16,025 nucleotides of DNA from an uncultured Collinsella sp. (GCA_900757185.1 CAAEMX010000026.1:1-16025), one strand, 5' to 3'; positions 1 to 7,341 are shown, numbered from the stretch's first letter. A program made the numbers and translations. Notes: generated by a model from the sequence alone, not told the origin.

Positions 1-390
1 GACTGAAGCCCACCGGCCTAATGGCTTGGCGTCAGCATGCCGCGATTCGGTCGCACGGAGAGCATTTCCCAGTTGACAAAACTATAGGAACACCCCCCGA
101 ACGCTTTTTGTGGTTACATCCACAGTACACGCTCCAAGGGTGTCAAAGGCTGTCACAAGTGCGCCGCAACCCGGCAGGCAGGCGCGGCGCACATGACAAT
201 AATCATACCTGTTGGTAAAAAAGTTACCACGCCCAGAGTGTCAAATGTTGAGCAACAAAATTTAATCCGGTTAACGGTCATTTTCGCAGCTTAGAAACTT
301 TAACGAGGTCGCCCCAAATCACACTTGCCAGACAACCGCGCTTACGAATGCAGGCACGCACACGCCCAACGCCACCCTCCGCTATATTCA
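1..390. other. Gene-free upstream region
   Basis: I see no coding region I can support here. Short open frames exist, but none has a ribosome binding site, a family motif or convincing codon use. The stretch is locally AT-richer around 205-310. It contains one clear 17-nt palindrome, TGGTAA-aaaag-TTACCA at 213-229, and a smaller one around CCGGTTAACGG near 265-275; either could be a protein-binding site. A TTGACA word at 73-78 has no matching -10 hexamer at normal spacing, so I do not call a promoter. Confidence 0.5.
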
Positions 391-418
391 ACATAGAGTT
401 ATACATATGCTTCTATGT
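391..418. promoter_or_regulatory. Inverted repeat before the mini-antitoxin gene
   Basis: A perfect 7-bp inverted repeat, ACATAGA and TCTATGT, is separated by a 14-nt spacer that itself contains CATATG. It ends 12 nt before the ATG of the small ORF and directly precedes its AAGGAG ribosome binding site. Antitoxins of the Phd/YefM family typically repress their own promoter through palindromes in this position, so an autoregulatory operator is a reasonable inference. No binding motif is recognised directly. Confidence 0.4.
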
Positions 419-430
419 AAGGAGTTTCGT

Positions 431-604
431 ATGCCTGTCGTAAAGCCTATTTCTGATCAGACGCGCGCACTAACTACCATTCAGGAACGCGAAGATCACA
501 TTCAACGTACCATCGCTCATGGTTACGACGACCTCACCAACGGTCGTGTGCGTCCTTGGACACAGGCAAAGGCCGAGGCGGATCGGATGCGAGCCTCGAG
601 ATGA
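431..604 (+). CDS. Small Phd/YefM-antitoxin-like protein, central part missing
   Basis: This 57-residue protein starts at the ATG preceded by AAGGAG with 6-nt spacing. The N-terminus, MPVVKPISD, matches the opening of Phd/YefM antitoxins, where it leads into the DNA-binding fold. The remainder (about residues 22-57: EREDHIQRTIAHGYDDLTNGR, then RPWTQAKAEADRMRASR) resembles the C-terminal toxin-wrapping tail of the same family, with the GRV-x-P pattern and a final charged helix. Normal family members are about 85-90 residues, so roughly 30 residues of the DNA-binding middle seem absent. No toxin gene lies next to it; serC follows 131 bp later. It may be a relic, an orphan anti-toxin that binds a toxin but not DNA, or an unrelated small protein with coincidental similarity. 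The ribosome binding site and upstream palindrome favour real expression. Family assignment is moderate, function unknown. Confidence 0.5.
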   Translation: MPVVKPISDQTRALTTIQEREDHIQRTIAHGYDDLTNGRVRPWTQAKAEADRMRASR

Positions 605-735
605 TCCCTCCCCCATGTAACCATCCTGTAAATCATAGCGGCGCACTCGAGTTTTACCGTGATGCGGTCGCGCCCGGCGCTCCACTGTGCTAAAGTATCC
701 CGAACGTTCAAACGACTACGAGGGGGAACTAGAAG

Positions 736-1860
736 ATGGCACGTGTGCACAACTTCTCAGCTGGCCCGGCCGCACTGCCTACAAGCGTGCTCGCCGAGAT
801 CGCCGACGAGATGATGGACTACCGCGGTTGCGGCATGTCCGTGCTCGAGATGAGCCATCGATCTAGCATGTACCAGCAGATCATCGACGACGCCGAGGCA
901 ACCCTTCGTCGCCTGCTGAGCATCCCCGACAACTACCGTGTCCTGTTTTTGCAGGGCGGCGCCACGCTGCAGTTTGCGGGCATCCCCATGAATCTCATGC
1001 GCCGCGGCCGCGCCGGCTACATCGTGACCGGCAACTTTGCCAACAAGGCATACAAAGAAGCCGCCAAGTACGGCGAGGCCGTGCTGCTCGCGAGCTCCGA
1101 GGACACCAATTTCGACCGCATTCCCAACATGGCCGACATCAACGCGCGCATTGCCGCCGAGGCCGCGGGCGACGGGCTCGACTACGTCTACATCTGCCAG
1201 AACAACACCATCTTTGGCACCATGTACCACGAGCTTCCCAATTGCGGAGACGTGCCGCTGGTCGCCGATGTCTCGAGCTGCTTTCTGTCGCAGCCGCTTG
1301 ACGTTGAGCGCTACGGGCTCATTTACGCCGGCGCGCAGAAAAACGCCGGTGCTGCGGGCGTGGCCGTGGTCATCGTGCGCGACGACCTCATCGCCGACGG
1401 CCCCACCTTTGCGCAGACGCCGCAGTACATGGACCTTAAGACCCAGGCCGCCAAGGGCTCCATGCTCAACACGCCCAACACCTTTGGCATCTACGTATGC
1501 GGCAAGGTGTTCCACTGGGTCGAGCAAACCGGCGGACTTGCAGCCATGGCCGAGCGAAACTGGGCCAAGGCCAATCTGCTCTACAACCTGCTCGAGCACA
1601 GCGAGCTGTTCCATGGCACCACGCAGGCCGACAGCCGCTCCATCGCCAACGTCACCTTCCGCACCGGCGACGCCGAGCTCGACGCGGCCTTTGTCGCAGG
1701 CGCGGCCAAGCACCAGATTCAAAACGTCAAGGGCCATCGCCTGGTGGGCGGCATGCGCGCCAGCGTCTACAACGCCGTAACCATGGAAGACGTGCAGGCA
1801 CTGGCAACGTACATGAAGGACTTCGAAGCGCAGCATAGTTTGAGCCCGCGATCTAACTAG
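736..1860 (+). CDS. serC: Phosphoserine aminotransferase
   Basis: Cytosolic PLP enzyme that converts 3-phosphohydroxypyruvate and glutamate to O-phosphoserine and 2-oxoglutarate, the second step of serine synthesis. The 374-residue length is close to the usual 360. The N-terminus has the family signature HNFSAGPAALP (residues 6-15 region), followed by FLQGGATLQF (71-80), which helps bind the PLP phosphate. The PLP-binding lysine is K202 in YAGAQKNAGAAG. The later HRLVGGMRASVYNA block is also typical of SerC. The start is the ATG after a GAGGGGG ribosome binding site about 10 nt upstream. serA follows after 72 bp in the same direction, which supports co-transcription and the serine pathway assignment. 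A small hairpin without a T-tract (1860-1876) lies in that gap and might modulate readthrough. Confidence 0.96.
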   Translation: MARVHNFSAGPAALPTSVLAEIADEMMDYRGCGMSVLEMSHRSSMYQQIIDDAEATLRRLLSIPDNYRVLFLQGGATLQFAGIPMNLMRRGRAGYIVTGNFANKAYKEAAKYGEAVLLASSEDTNFDRIPNMADINARIAAEAAGDGLDYVYICQNNTIFGTMYHELPNCGDVPLVADVSSCFLSQPLDVERYGLIYAGAQKNAGAAGVAVVIVRDDLIADGPTFAQTPQYMDLKTQAAKGSMLNTPNTFGIYVCGKVFHWVEQTGGLAAMAERNWAKANLLYNLLEHSELFHGTTQADSRSIANVTFRTGDAELDAAFVAGAAKHQIQNVKGHRLVGGMRASVYNAVTMEDVQALATYMKDFEAQHSLSPRSN

Positions 1861-1932
1861 CCCGCAACCCGCGGGCCGACCAGCCACCTCAGACCACCCT
1901 GTTTAGATCAAAACCTGCTAAGGAGTTTTTCC

Positions 1933-3096
1933 ATGCGTAAGATTAAGACCATCGATGACATCACTAAAGACGGCAAAGTCGAGTTTGGCGAAGGCTACGA
2001 ATTTGTGAGCACCGCCAAGGAGGCCGACGCCATCCTGATGCGCTCGACCGACCTGCACGGCTACGAGCTGCCCGAGGGCATCCGCGCCATCGCCCGCTGC
2101 GGCGCCGGCGTCAACAACATCCCCGTCGAGGAGTACGCCAAGAAGGGCGTCGTCGTCTTTAACTCCCCCGGCGCCAACAGCAACGCCGTCAAGGAGCTCG
2201 TCCTAGGCATGCTGGTGCTCTCGAGCCGCGGCGTGGTGCAATCGATGAACTGGGTGCGCGACAACGCCGACGACCCCGAGATTCAGGTCGATGCCGAGAA
2301 GGCCAAGAAGGCCTTTGTGGGCCGCGAGCTCAAGGGCAAGCGCATCGGCGTCATCGGCCTAGGCAACGTGGGCTCCAAGGTCGCCAACGCCTGCGTCGAC
2401 CTGGGTATGGACGTCTACGGCTACGACCCGTTCATTTCCGTCGAGCACGCGTGGGTGCTGAGCCGCGAGGTGCAGCGCGTGGGCACGCTCGAGGATCTGT
2501 GCCGCGGCTGCGACTACCTCACCGTGCACGTGCCCAGCAAGGCAGACACCATCGGCATGATCAGCACCGAGCAGATTAACCTGCTGGCACCGGGCGCCGT
2601 GCTGATCAACTACGCACGCGAGACCATCATTGACGAGGACGCCGTTGACGCCGCCCTGCGCGAGGGCAAGCTCAGCTGGTTTAGCTGCGACTTTGCCACG
2701 CCCAAGACGGTCAAGATGACCAACACGTTTATCACCACGCACTCGGGCGCAGGCACCGGCGAGGCCGAGGCCAACTGCGCTGACATGGCCATCAGTGAGC
2801 TCAAGGATTACCTGGAGAACGGTAACATCGCACACAGCGTCAACTACCCCGCTTGCAGCATGGGCAAGGCGCGCGCCGCGAGCCGCATCGCCTGCCTGCA
2901 CGCCAACGTGCCAAACATGATCGGCCAGATCACGGCAATCCTGGCCAAGGACAACGCCAACGTGCAGCGTATGACCAACGAATCCGCCGGCGAGAACGCC
3001 TACACCATGTTCGACACCGATGAGCACCTAGACAGCAGCACCATCGAGGCGCTCAAGCAGATCCCCTCGATGTATCGCGTGCGCGTGATCAAATAG
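1933..3096 (+). CDS. serA: D-3-phosphoglycerate dehydrogenase, short ACT form
   Basis: NAD-dependent enzyme that oxidises 3-phosphoglycerate to 3-phosphohydroxypyruvate, the first step of serine synthesis. The protein has 387 residues. The substrate-domain loop RCGAGVNNI is at 55-63. The Rossmann motif GLGNVG is at 142-147, and YGYDPF (162-167) provides the aspartate that selects NAD. The substrate arginine is R229 in NYARETIIDE and the catalytic histidine is H270 in THSGAGTGEAE. A C-terminal ACT domain (about 316-387) contains HANVPNMIGQITAIL, which suggests serine or other amino-acid feedback. The conserved glutamate of the Arg-Glu-His triad, expected shortly after DF at 253-254, is not evident; the sequence reads CDFATPKTV. 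The start follows AAGGAG at 7-nt spacing. It lies downstream of serC, and two hairpins follow it. Confidence 0.95.
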   Translation: MRKIKTIDDITKDGKVEFGEGYEFVSTAKEADAILMRSTDLHGYELPEGIRAIARCGAGVNNIPVEEYAKKGVVVFNSPGANSNAVKELVLGMLVLSSRGVVQSMNWVRDNADDPEIQVDAEKAKKAFVGRELKGKRIGVIGLGNVGSKVANACVDLGMDVYGYDPFISVEHAWVLSREVQRVGTLEDLCRGCDYLTVHVPSKADTIGMISTEQINLLAPGAVLINYARETIIDEDAVDAALREGKLSWFSCDFATPKTVKMTNTFITTHSGAGTGEAEANCADMAISELKDYLENGNIAHSVNYPACSMGKARAASRIACLHANVPNMIGQITAILAKDNANVQRMTNESAGENAYTMFDTDEHLDSSTIEALKQIPSMYRVRVIK

Positions 3097-3109
3097 CGCC
3101 GGCTGATCT

Positions 3110-3140
3110 GACGGGCAGTTCCCCATGTGGCCTGCCCGTC
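3110..3140 (+). terminator. Stem-loop after serA
   Basis: A perfect 9-bp stem (GACGGGCAG / CTGCCCGTC) with a 13-nt loop begins 14 nt after the serA stop codon. It has no T-tract of its own. It probably protects the 3' end or acts with the terminator immediately downstream. Confidence 0.5.
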
Positions 3141-3160
3141 ACTGACATTGAATGCCCGCG

Positions 3161-3195
3161 GGGGCGCCTTTCGCACGAGAGGCGCCCCGTTTTTG
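3161..3195 (+). terminator. Rho-independent terminator of the serC-serA unit
   Basis: A GC-rich 9-bp stem, GGGGCGCCT / AGGCGCCCC, with a 10-nt loop is followed by GTTTTTG. This is a classical intrinsic terminator. It separates serA from the following hydrolase, which therefore probably has its own promoter. Confidence 0.85.
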
Positions 3196-3231
3196 TGTGC
3201 ACTCCATTAAATGCACCGAGCCGCTTCTTGG

Positions 3232-3246
3232 CATACAATCTGTATG
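3232..3246. promoter_or_regulatory. Palindrome and possible -10 before the M20 gene
   Basis: The 15-nt palindrome CATACA-atc-TGTATG includes TACAAT (3234-3239), a good -10 hexamer located about 34 bp before the ATG of the hydrolase gene. I see no good -35 at 16-18 bp upstream. The overlap of palindrome and -10 suggests an operator, but the regulator is unknown. Confidence 0.35.
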
Positions 3247-3272
3247 TTTACCTAACTATCTGTGAGGTGCCT

Positions 3273-4493
3273 ATGGTTGATACAGATTTTGCTTGGCGGC
3301 TTACGCAAGGACTCGTGCGGATCGACAGCTCAGACCCGGGTGCGTATGAGGACGAGATTGAGCGCTATATCAAAGCGTTGATTGAGGAACGGATGGCGCA
3401 GCTGAGCCATCCGGTGCTCCATGCCGTGCAGGTTGAGGAACTCGAGGTGCTGCCCGGACGCCGCAATCTCATGGTCACCGTGCCCGGTTTGAGCGACGAG
3501 CCACGGCTCGTCTACATCTGCCACATGGACACAGTCACCTTGGGCGATGGCTGGGACGCGGACATTCCGCCGCTCGGGACGGTTGTGCGTAACGACAAAC
3601 TCTATGGCCGTGGCGCCTGCGACATGAAGGGTGGCCTGGCCTGCGCCATTGCCGCACTGGTCCATACGCTCGAGCGCGTGGTGGCGGATGGCGCGTTGCC
3701 CCGCCGCGGCTTTTCGCTCATCTGCTCGGTCGACGAGGAAGACTTTATGCGCGGCTCAGAGACCGCGATCGATGCTGGCTGGGTCGGCTCGCGTGAATGG
3801 GTGCTGGACACCGAGCCCACCGACGGACAGATTCAGGTGGCGCATAAGGGGCGCACGTGGTTCGAGATCGAGATGGCCGGCGTCACGGCGCATGCGAGCC
3901 AGCCCTGGAAGGGCGCCGACGCCGTCGCCGCCATGTCCGAGGTCGTGTGCTCGCTTCGCCATGCGTTCGCGGCGCTGCCCGTGCATGATGAGCTGGGGCC
4001 TTCGACCATTACGTTTGGACAAATCGAGGGCGGCTATCGCCCCTACGTCGTGCCCGACCACGCCAAGGTCTGGGTCGACATGCGCCTGACGCCGCCGACC
4101 GATACGGCCGCCGCGACACGCATGATGGAGCAAGCCATCGCCGCTGCCGAAACTGCGGTTCCCGGCTGTTACGGCAGCTATGTTGTGGCGGGCGATCGCC
4201 CCGCCATTGAGCGCGACCCAAACGCCCCGCTTCTGGCGGCGCTCAAGCGTGCCGCCGATGACGTGACGGGCGCGGACACGACCGTCGGCTTCTTTACCGG
4301 CTACACCGACACTGCCGTCATTGCCAGCAAGACAGGCAACCGCAACTGCATGAGCTATGGCCCAGGCTCGCTCGCGCTTGCCCACAAGCCCAACGAATAT
4401 GTACCCCACGCCGATATCGTTCGCTGCCAGCAAGTGCTGATCGCGCTTGCCGACAACACGCTCTGGGACGCGAGCAGCCAAGTTGGGGCATAA
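3273..4493 (+). CDS. M20-family metallohydrolase (ArgE/DapE/YgeY type)
   Basis: Predicted cytosolic binuclear zinc amidohydrolase of 406 residues, acting on an N-acyl amino acid or small peptide; the exact substrate cannot be read from sequence. Metal and catalytic residues are visible: H84 and D86 in ICHMDTV, bridging D117 in GRGACDMKGG, catalytic E155 and metal E156 in SVDEED, D179 in LDTEPT, and H371 in LALAHKPNE. H207 in TAHASQP lies in the lid/dimerisation domain (about 190-305). I chose the ATG at 3273 because GAGGTG lies just before it and the family alignment starts here; upstream in-frame starts would add residues unlike the family and run into the terminator. Acetylornithine deacetylase, succinyl-diaminopimelate desuccinylase and YgeY-like hydrolases are all possible. 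It sits between serA and a DUF1015-like gene. Confidence 0.85.
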   Translation: MVDTDFAWRLTQGLVRIDSSDPGAYEDEIERYIKALIEERMAQLSHPVLHAVQVEELEVLPGRRNLMVTVPGLSDEPRLVYICHMDTVTLGDGWDADIPPLGTVVRNDKLYGRGACDMKGGLACAIAALVHTLERVVADGALPRRGFSLICSVDEEDFMRGSETAIDAGWVGSREWVLDTEPTDGQIQVAHKGRTWFEIEMAGVTAHASQPWKGADAVAAMSEVVCSLRHAFAALPVHDELGPSTITFGQIEGGYRPYVVPDHAKVWVDMRLTPPTDTAAATRMMEQAIAAAETAVPGCYGSYVVAGDRPAIERDPNAPLLAALKRAADDVTGADTTVGFFTGYTDTAVIASKTGNRNCMSYGPGSLALAHKPNEYVPHADIVRCQQVLIALADNTLWDASSQVGA

Positions 4494-4532
4494 TAAGCCG
4501 CGAACAAACCGACTCGCTCGTTAGGACCGCCC

Positions 4533-5231
4533 ATGAAAGCACTTCCGTTTCCCTGCATCCGTCCAGCTCAGGACCGCGTGCTCGAGGCGCTGCCGCAGAT
4601 GAACGGCATCCTGAGCGGCAACGACGCCCTGCGCGCCGCCATCGCCGACGGGCTCATGCTCAAAGATCCGGGCTCGGCATATTACGTGTACGAATGCTCC
4701 GGAGAGCCGGGGCACGTAACGGGCGTTGTGGCGATCTGCCCGGTCAGGGTGCTTGCGGGCGACGACGCGGCCTGTGACGGCGACGCGGCCTCCGCAGATG
4801 TAGCAGCGGCCGCCCGTGCAATCACCGAGCTTAAGGTGCAGCCTCGCCCCGTAACGCTTAGCTACGAAGCCTCGCCCGTCATGGATGTCATCCTCGGCGC
4901 CGCCAAAGAGGGCGCGTCGCTCTATGCCGTCACCGACCCCGCCGGCATTACGCATCGCGTGTGGGAGGTCAAACGCAATGACGCCGTTGCCGCCATCCAC
5001 GCCATGCTCGACCAGGCACCGGAGCCTGTCCCCGCAGACGATCCGGCCTACGTTGCCGCGCTTGCAGGTGTGGCACAGCTCCTGGCTGACGAGGCCCGCG
5101 GCGCCGGCACCTACACGGGCAAGGAGCCGTTCAACTTTGTCATTTCCGCGCTGTTCCCTGCCGCGCAGGTCGCAGGCGGCGCGCCGCAGGTTCCAACGGG
5201 TCTGCTCACTCACCAGATTGCACGATACTAG
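4533..5231 (+). CDS. Compact DUF1015-like protein
   Basis: This 232-residue protein appears to be a shortened relative of DUF1015 (about 400-410 residues), a family often encoded beside serA in Clostridia. The resemblance is by motif order: an N-terminal PFPCIRP opening; DPGSAYYVYECSG then HVTGVVAICPV (about 46-72); QPRPVTLSYEA (about 106-116); SLYAVTDPAGITHRVWEV (about 130-147); and GKEPFNFVISALFPAAQV near residue 200. In normal members a DGHHR motif lies just before the last block; here that segment reads DDPAYVAALAGVAQLL and the motif is gone. The C-terminal region that usually follows is absent. The start follows AGGA at 6-nt spacing. It may have lost catalysis and kept a binding or regulatory role in serine metabolism. 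Family membership is fairly likely, function is unknown. Confidence 0.6.
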   Translation: MKALPFPCIRPAQDRVLEALPQMNGILSGNDALRAAIADGLMLKDPGSAYYVYECSGEPGHVTGVVAICPVRVLAGDDAACDGDAASADVAAAARAITELKVQPRPVTLSYEASPVMDVILGAAKEGASLYAVTDPAGITHRVWEVKRNDAVAAIHAMLDQAPEPVPADDPAYVAALAGVAQLLADEARGAGTYTGKEPFNFVISALFPAAQVAGGAPQVPTGLLTHQIARY

Positions 5232-5278
5232 CAGGGCTTAAACGCTTAGCGCAAAGACTCGGCAGTCCAACAAACGAA

Positions 5279-5315
5279 GGGCGGAGATGCAATGCCAGCG
5301 CATGCATCTCCGCCC
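5279..5315. terminator. Bidirectional terminator between convergent genes
   Basis: A perfect 13-bp stem, GGGCGGAGATGCA / TGCATCTCCGCCC, with an 11-nt loop lies between the plus-strand DUF1015-like gene and the minus-strand phosphatase gene. It is followed by CTTTCTC on the plus strand and TTCGTTTG on the minus strand. The T-tracts are short, but the position fits termination from both sides. Confidence 0.75.
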
Positions 5316-5363
5316 CTTTCTCATCGAGCAAGTATGTCGGCGACCCGTATCGCCACGCCCGCG

Positions 5364-5999
5364 TTACCCGCGCTGCGGACCCGCTGCCGCCACCAGCGGC
5401 TCAAGACCCAACTCGCGCGCATAATCTTCCTGTGTAAAGACTTCGACCAGGTCAAATGTGTCGATCGCATCGGCAAACGCAAAATGCAGCACCGAGCAGT
5501 TGCCCGGCACGCGCTCGCGCTCGTCGGCCGCTGCTCCCCTTACGTGGTCCAAAAACTCCTTGATGGCCGAGCCATGGCTCACCGCGAGCACGCACGAATG
5601 GCCCGGGCGTCGCATCAAATCGGTCAACGTCGCCACCATGCGCTCGCGCACCTGCATCTGTCCCTCGCCGCCAAACTGGCGGTAGAAGTCACGCCACGGA
5701 CGCTCGGGCATCAGCATCACGCGTTCGGCCTCAAAGTCGCCAAAGAACCACTCGCGCAGGCCATCCAGGCGCTCGTAGGCAAGGCCCGGCCACAGATTAG
5801 CGATGGTCTGCTCCGTGCGATGCAGCGTCGAGGTGTAGGCATGATCGGGCTCAATGCCGCGCGCTCGCAAGAACATGCCGGCGCGCGCCGCCTGATCGCA
5901 GCCCAGCTGCGTGAGCGGCGAATCGCTCCACCCCTGAATGATGCGCTTAAGGTTAAATATTGTCTGTCCATGACGGACCAGATACAGGTCTTTATTCAT
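5364..5999 (-). CDS. Histidine phosphatase superfamily protein (first copy)
   Basis: Protein of 211 residues in the phosphoglycerate-mutase-like (branch 1) histidine phosphatase family. The phospho-accepting motif is LYLVRHGQT (R9, H10). Other active-site residues are R61 in LHRTEQT, E83 in LREWFFGD and H142 in VSHGSA. These proteins remove phosphate from small phospho-metabolites or, less often, isomerise them; the substrate is not predictable. The start is the ATG at 5999, preceded by AAAGGA at about 6 nt, rather than an upstream in-frame start that would overlap the preceding gene. It is the last gene of a minus-strand cluster, 17 nt after its paralogue, with which it shares motifs such as QGW-x-DSPLT and FGGE. 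A possible link to phosphoserine dephosphorylation is only suggested by the neighbouring ser genes. Confidence 0.88.
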   Translation of the reverse strand: MNKDLYLVRHGQTIFNLKRIIQGWSDSPLTQLGCDQAARAGMFLRARGIEPDHAYTSTLHRTEQTIANLWPGLAYERLDGLREWFFGDFEAERVMLMPERPWRDFYRQFGGEGQMQVRERMVATLTDLMRRPGHSCVLAVSHGSAIKEFLDHVRGAAADERERVPGNCSVLHFAFADAIDTFDLVEVFTQEDYARELGLEPLVAAAGPQRG

Positions 6000-6016
6000 A
6001 GGGGTCCTTTCGTTCG

Positions 6017-6559
6017 TTACCAATCAAGGAGCGAAAACGCCCCGTCGCAATAGCCAAAATGGAGCACGGCACCGTTGTCGGGCAGTTCTCCCCCGCCGGC
6101 CACGTACTCAAGAAACTCCTGGCAGGCAGATCCATGGGAGATCGCTAGCACGCTGTTGTGCTGCGGCATCGCCATGATGCGGGACAGCGCCGCGACCATA
6201 CGGTCCTGCAGCTCGCTTTCCGACTCTCCCCCAAAAGCAACCGGATAATCACCCCAGGGCTGAGCCGGCATCTTGCGATTTGATGTGCCCTCCAGCGAGC
6301 CCAAATGCCACTCGCGCAGGTCATCGACCAGTTCTATGGTGCGGCCCTTACCAACGATAAGCTCGGCCGTACGCTGCGCCCGCCCCAGCGGCGAGGAATA
6401 CACATGGTCAAAGGTCACGCCACGGTCCGCAAACGCCGCACGCGTCGCCAGCGCCTGCTCGCGCCCGCGCTCCGTGAGCGGCGAATCGTGCCAGCCCTGC
6501 AAAATGTTCTGCACATTGAGCTCAGTCTGTCCATGCCGCACCAAATACAGATCGGCCAC
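6017..6559 (-). CDS. Histidine phosphatase superfamily protein (second copy)
   Basis: Protein of 180 residues with the same fold as its downstream neighbour: LYLVRHGQT near residues 4-12 (R8, H9), R60 in PLGRAQRT, E83 in LREWHLGS and H142 in ISHGSA. I place the start at the GTG at 6559, because the family alignment begins at ADLYLVRHG and a purine-rich GAGGGGAGGG lies directly upstream. Longer in-frame starts would run through the palindrome at 6575-6609 and add residues unlike the family. The two phosphatases are clearly tandem duplicates that have diverged, with different N- and C-terminal tails. The substrate is unknown. It is probably co-transcribed with the nitroreductase upstream and the other phosphatase downstream. 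Confidence 0.86.
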   Translation of the reverse strand: MADLYLVRHGQTELNVQNILQGWHDSPLTERGREQALATRAAFADRGVTFDHVYSSPLGRAQRTAELIVGKGRTIELVDDLREWHLGSLEGTSNRKMPAQPWGDYPVAFGGESESELQDRMVAALSRIMAMPQHNSVLAISHGSACQEFLEYVAGGGELPDNGAVLHFGYCDGAFSLLDW

Positions 6560-6574
6560 ATGCCCTCCCCTCGC

Positions 6575-6609
6575 ACCACCACAAAGGTGCCTGTCCCCTT
6601 TGTGGTGGT
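6575..6609. repeat. Perfect 13-bp palindrome, REP-like
   Basis: The arms ACCACCACAAAGG (6575-6587) and CCTTTGTGGTGGT (6597-6609) are perfect complements around the 9-nt loop TGCCTGTCC. It lies between the nitroreductase stop and the GTG of the phosphatase, just upstream of that gene's ribosome binding site. On the plus strand TTTT follows, but no plus-strand gene needs a terminator here; on the minus strand there is no T-tract. It could be a dispersed repetitive palindrome or an mRNA processing or attenuation hairpin in the minus-strand transcript. Confidence 0.75.
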
Positions 6610-6640
6610 TTTGCCGCCGGATTGCGCCGCAACGACGCAA

Positions 6641-7312
6641 CTACACCAGCACGTCGGCGAGCGGACGCTTGGGTACGTGGTGCACCTGCGCCTCGTCGCG
6701 CCAATAATTGATGGAGCCGTCGGGGTTGGAATCAACTGCATCGATCACCTGTGTCTCGGCGGGAACGCCAAAGACCATGATCAGCTTGACCTCGTACTTG
6801 TCGCCGTCAAGTCCCATGATATCAATCGCACGAGGCGGAAAGGCCTTGAACATGCACGCCGCCACCTCGGGCGTAGCGCTGCGGGCGGCGAGCATCATCG
6901 TCTGCGCGGCGATACCAGCGTCTGCCTCGGTGATTGGCGCGGCAGGCTTGCCCGGAGCGGGACGCTCGGCAAGGATCGCGATATAGCCGGTCGGGCGCTC
7001 GCCCTCGACAGGACCCGACCAATCCTTGAGCGCACCAGCCCATGCGAGCTTTTCAAATAAGCTCGAACACTCCTCGGCGTCGCTTACCACATGAAAACGC
7101 AGACGCTGAGCATTAGCGCCGCAGGGAGCCAGGTGCGCCAGCTCTGCCAGCTCAAGCAAAAACTCGCGCGGCACGCGCATCGACTCGTCAAAACGGCGGC
7201 ATGTGCGGGCGCGACGAACCAGCGCATCAAACGTATCCAAGCCAAGCTTTTCGCAGCCCTGCTTTGCCATCGACTCCACGCTCGACGGTGCCACGGGAAC
7301 AGCTTCGTTCAT
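6641..7312 (-). CDS. Nitroreductase-family flavoprotein
   Basis: Protein of 223 residues in the FMN-dependent nitroreductase family, which uses NAD(P)H to reduce nitroaromatics, quinones or flavin-linked substrates; the natural substrate is not readable. The FMN phosphate-binding arginines lie in RRARTCRRFD (33-42). The segment LAPCGANAQRLRF (61-73) is the typical 'P-S/C-x-x-N-x-Q' flavin loop. DAGIAAQTMMLAA (131-143) is the conserved helix at the dimer interface, and IMVFGVP (178-184) is the usual 'G-x-P' strand. I chose the ATG at 7312, with a GGGGG purine stretch about 6 nt upstream; an in-frame TTG at 7324 is an alternative. It leads a three-gene minus-strand cluster with the two phosphatases. 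A DtxR-like box lies about 30 bp upstream, which points to iron control. Confidence 0.85.
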   Translation of the reverse strand: MNEAVPVAPSSVESMAKQGCEKLGLDTFDALVRRARTCRRFDESMRVPREFLLELAELAHLAPCGANAQRLRFHVVSDAEECSSLFEKLAWAGALKDWSGPVEGERPTGYIAILAERPAPGKPAAPITEADAGIAAQTMMLAARSATPEVAACMFKAFPPRAIDIMGLDGDKYEVKLIMVFGVPAETQVIDAVDSNPDGSINYWRDEAQVHHVPKRPLADVLV

Positions 7313-7341
7313 AGAGACCCCCAAATAAAAGGCAATTGTTC

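Noticed and set aside
21..218. 65-codon open frame at the left edge
   Set aside because: No ribosome binding site, no recognisable motif, unconvincing codon use.
1860..1876. GCCCGC / GCGGGC hairpin between serC and serA as terminator
   Set aside because: The stem is short and has no T-tract; serC and serA are more likely one transcript.
757..1887. Long minus-strand open frame opposite serC (376 codons)
   Set aside because: It is the antisense shadow of a GC-rich gene; the protein has no family motif and serC on the other strand is unambiguous.
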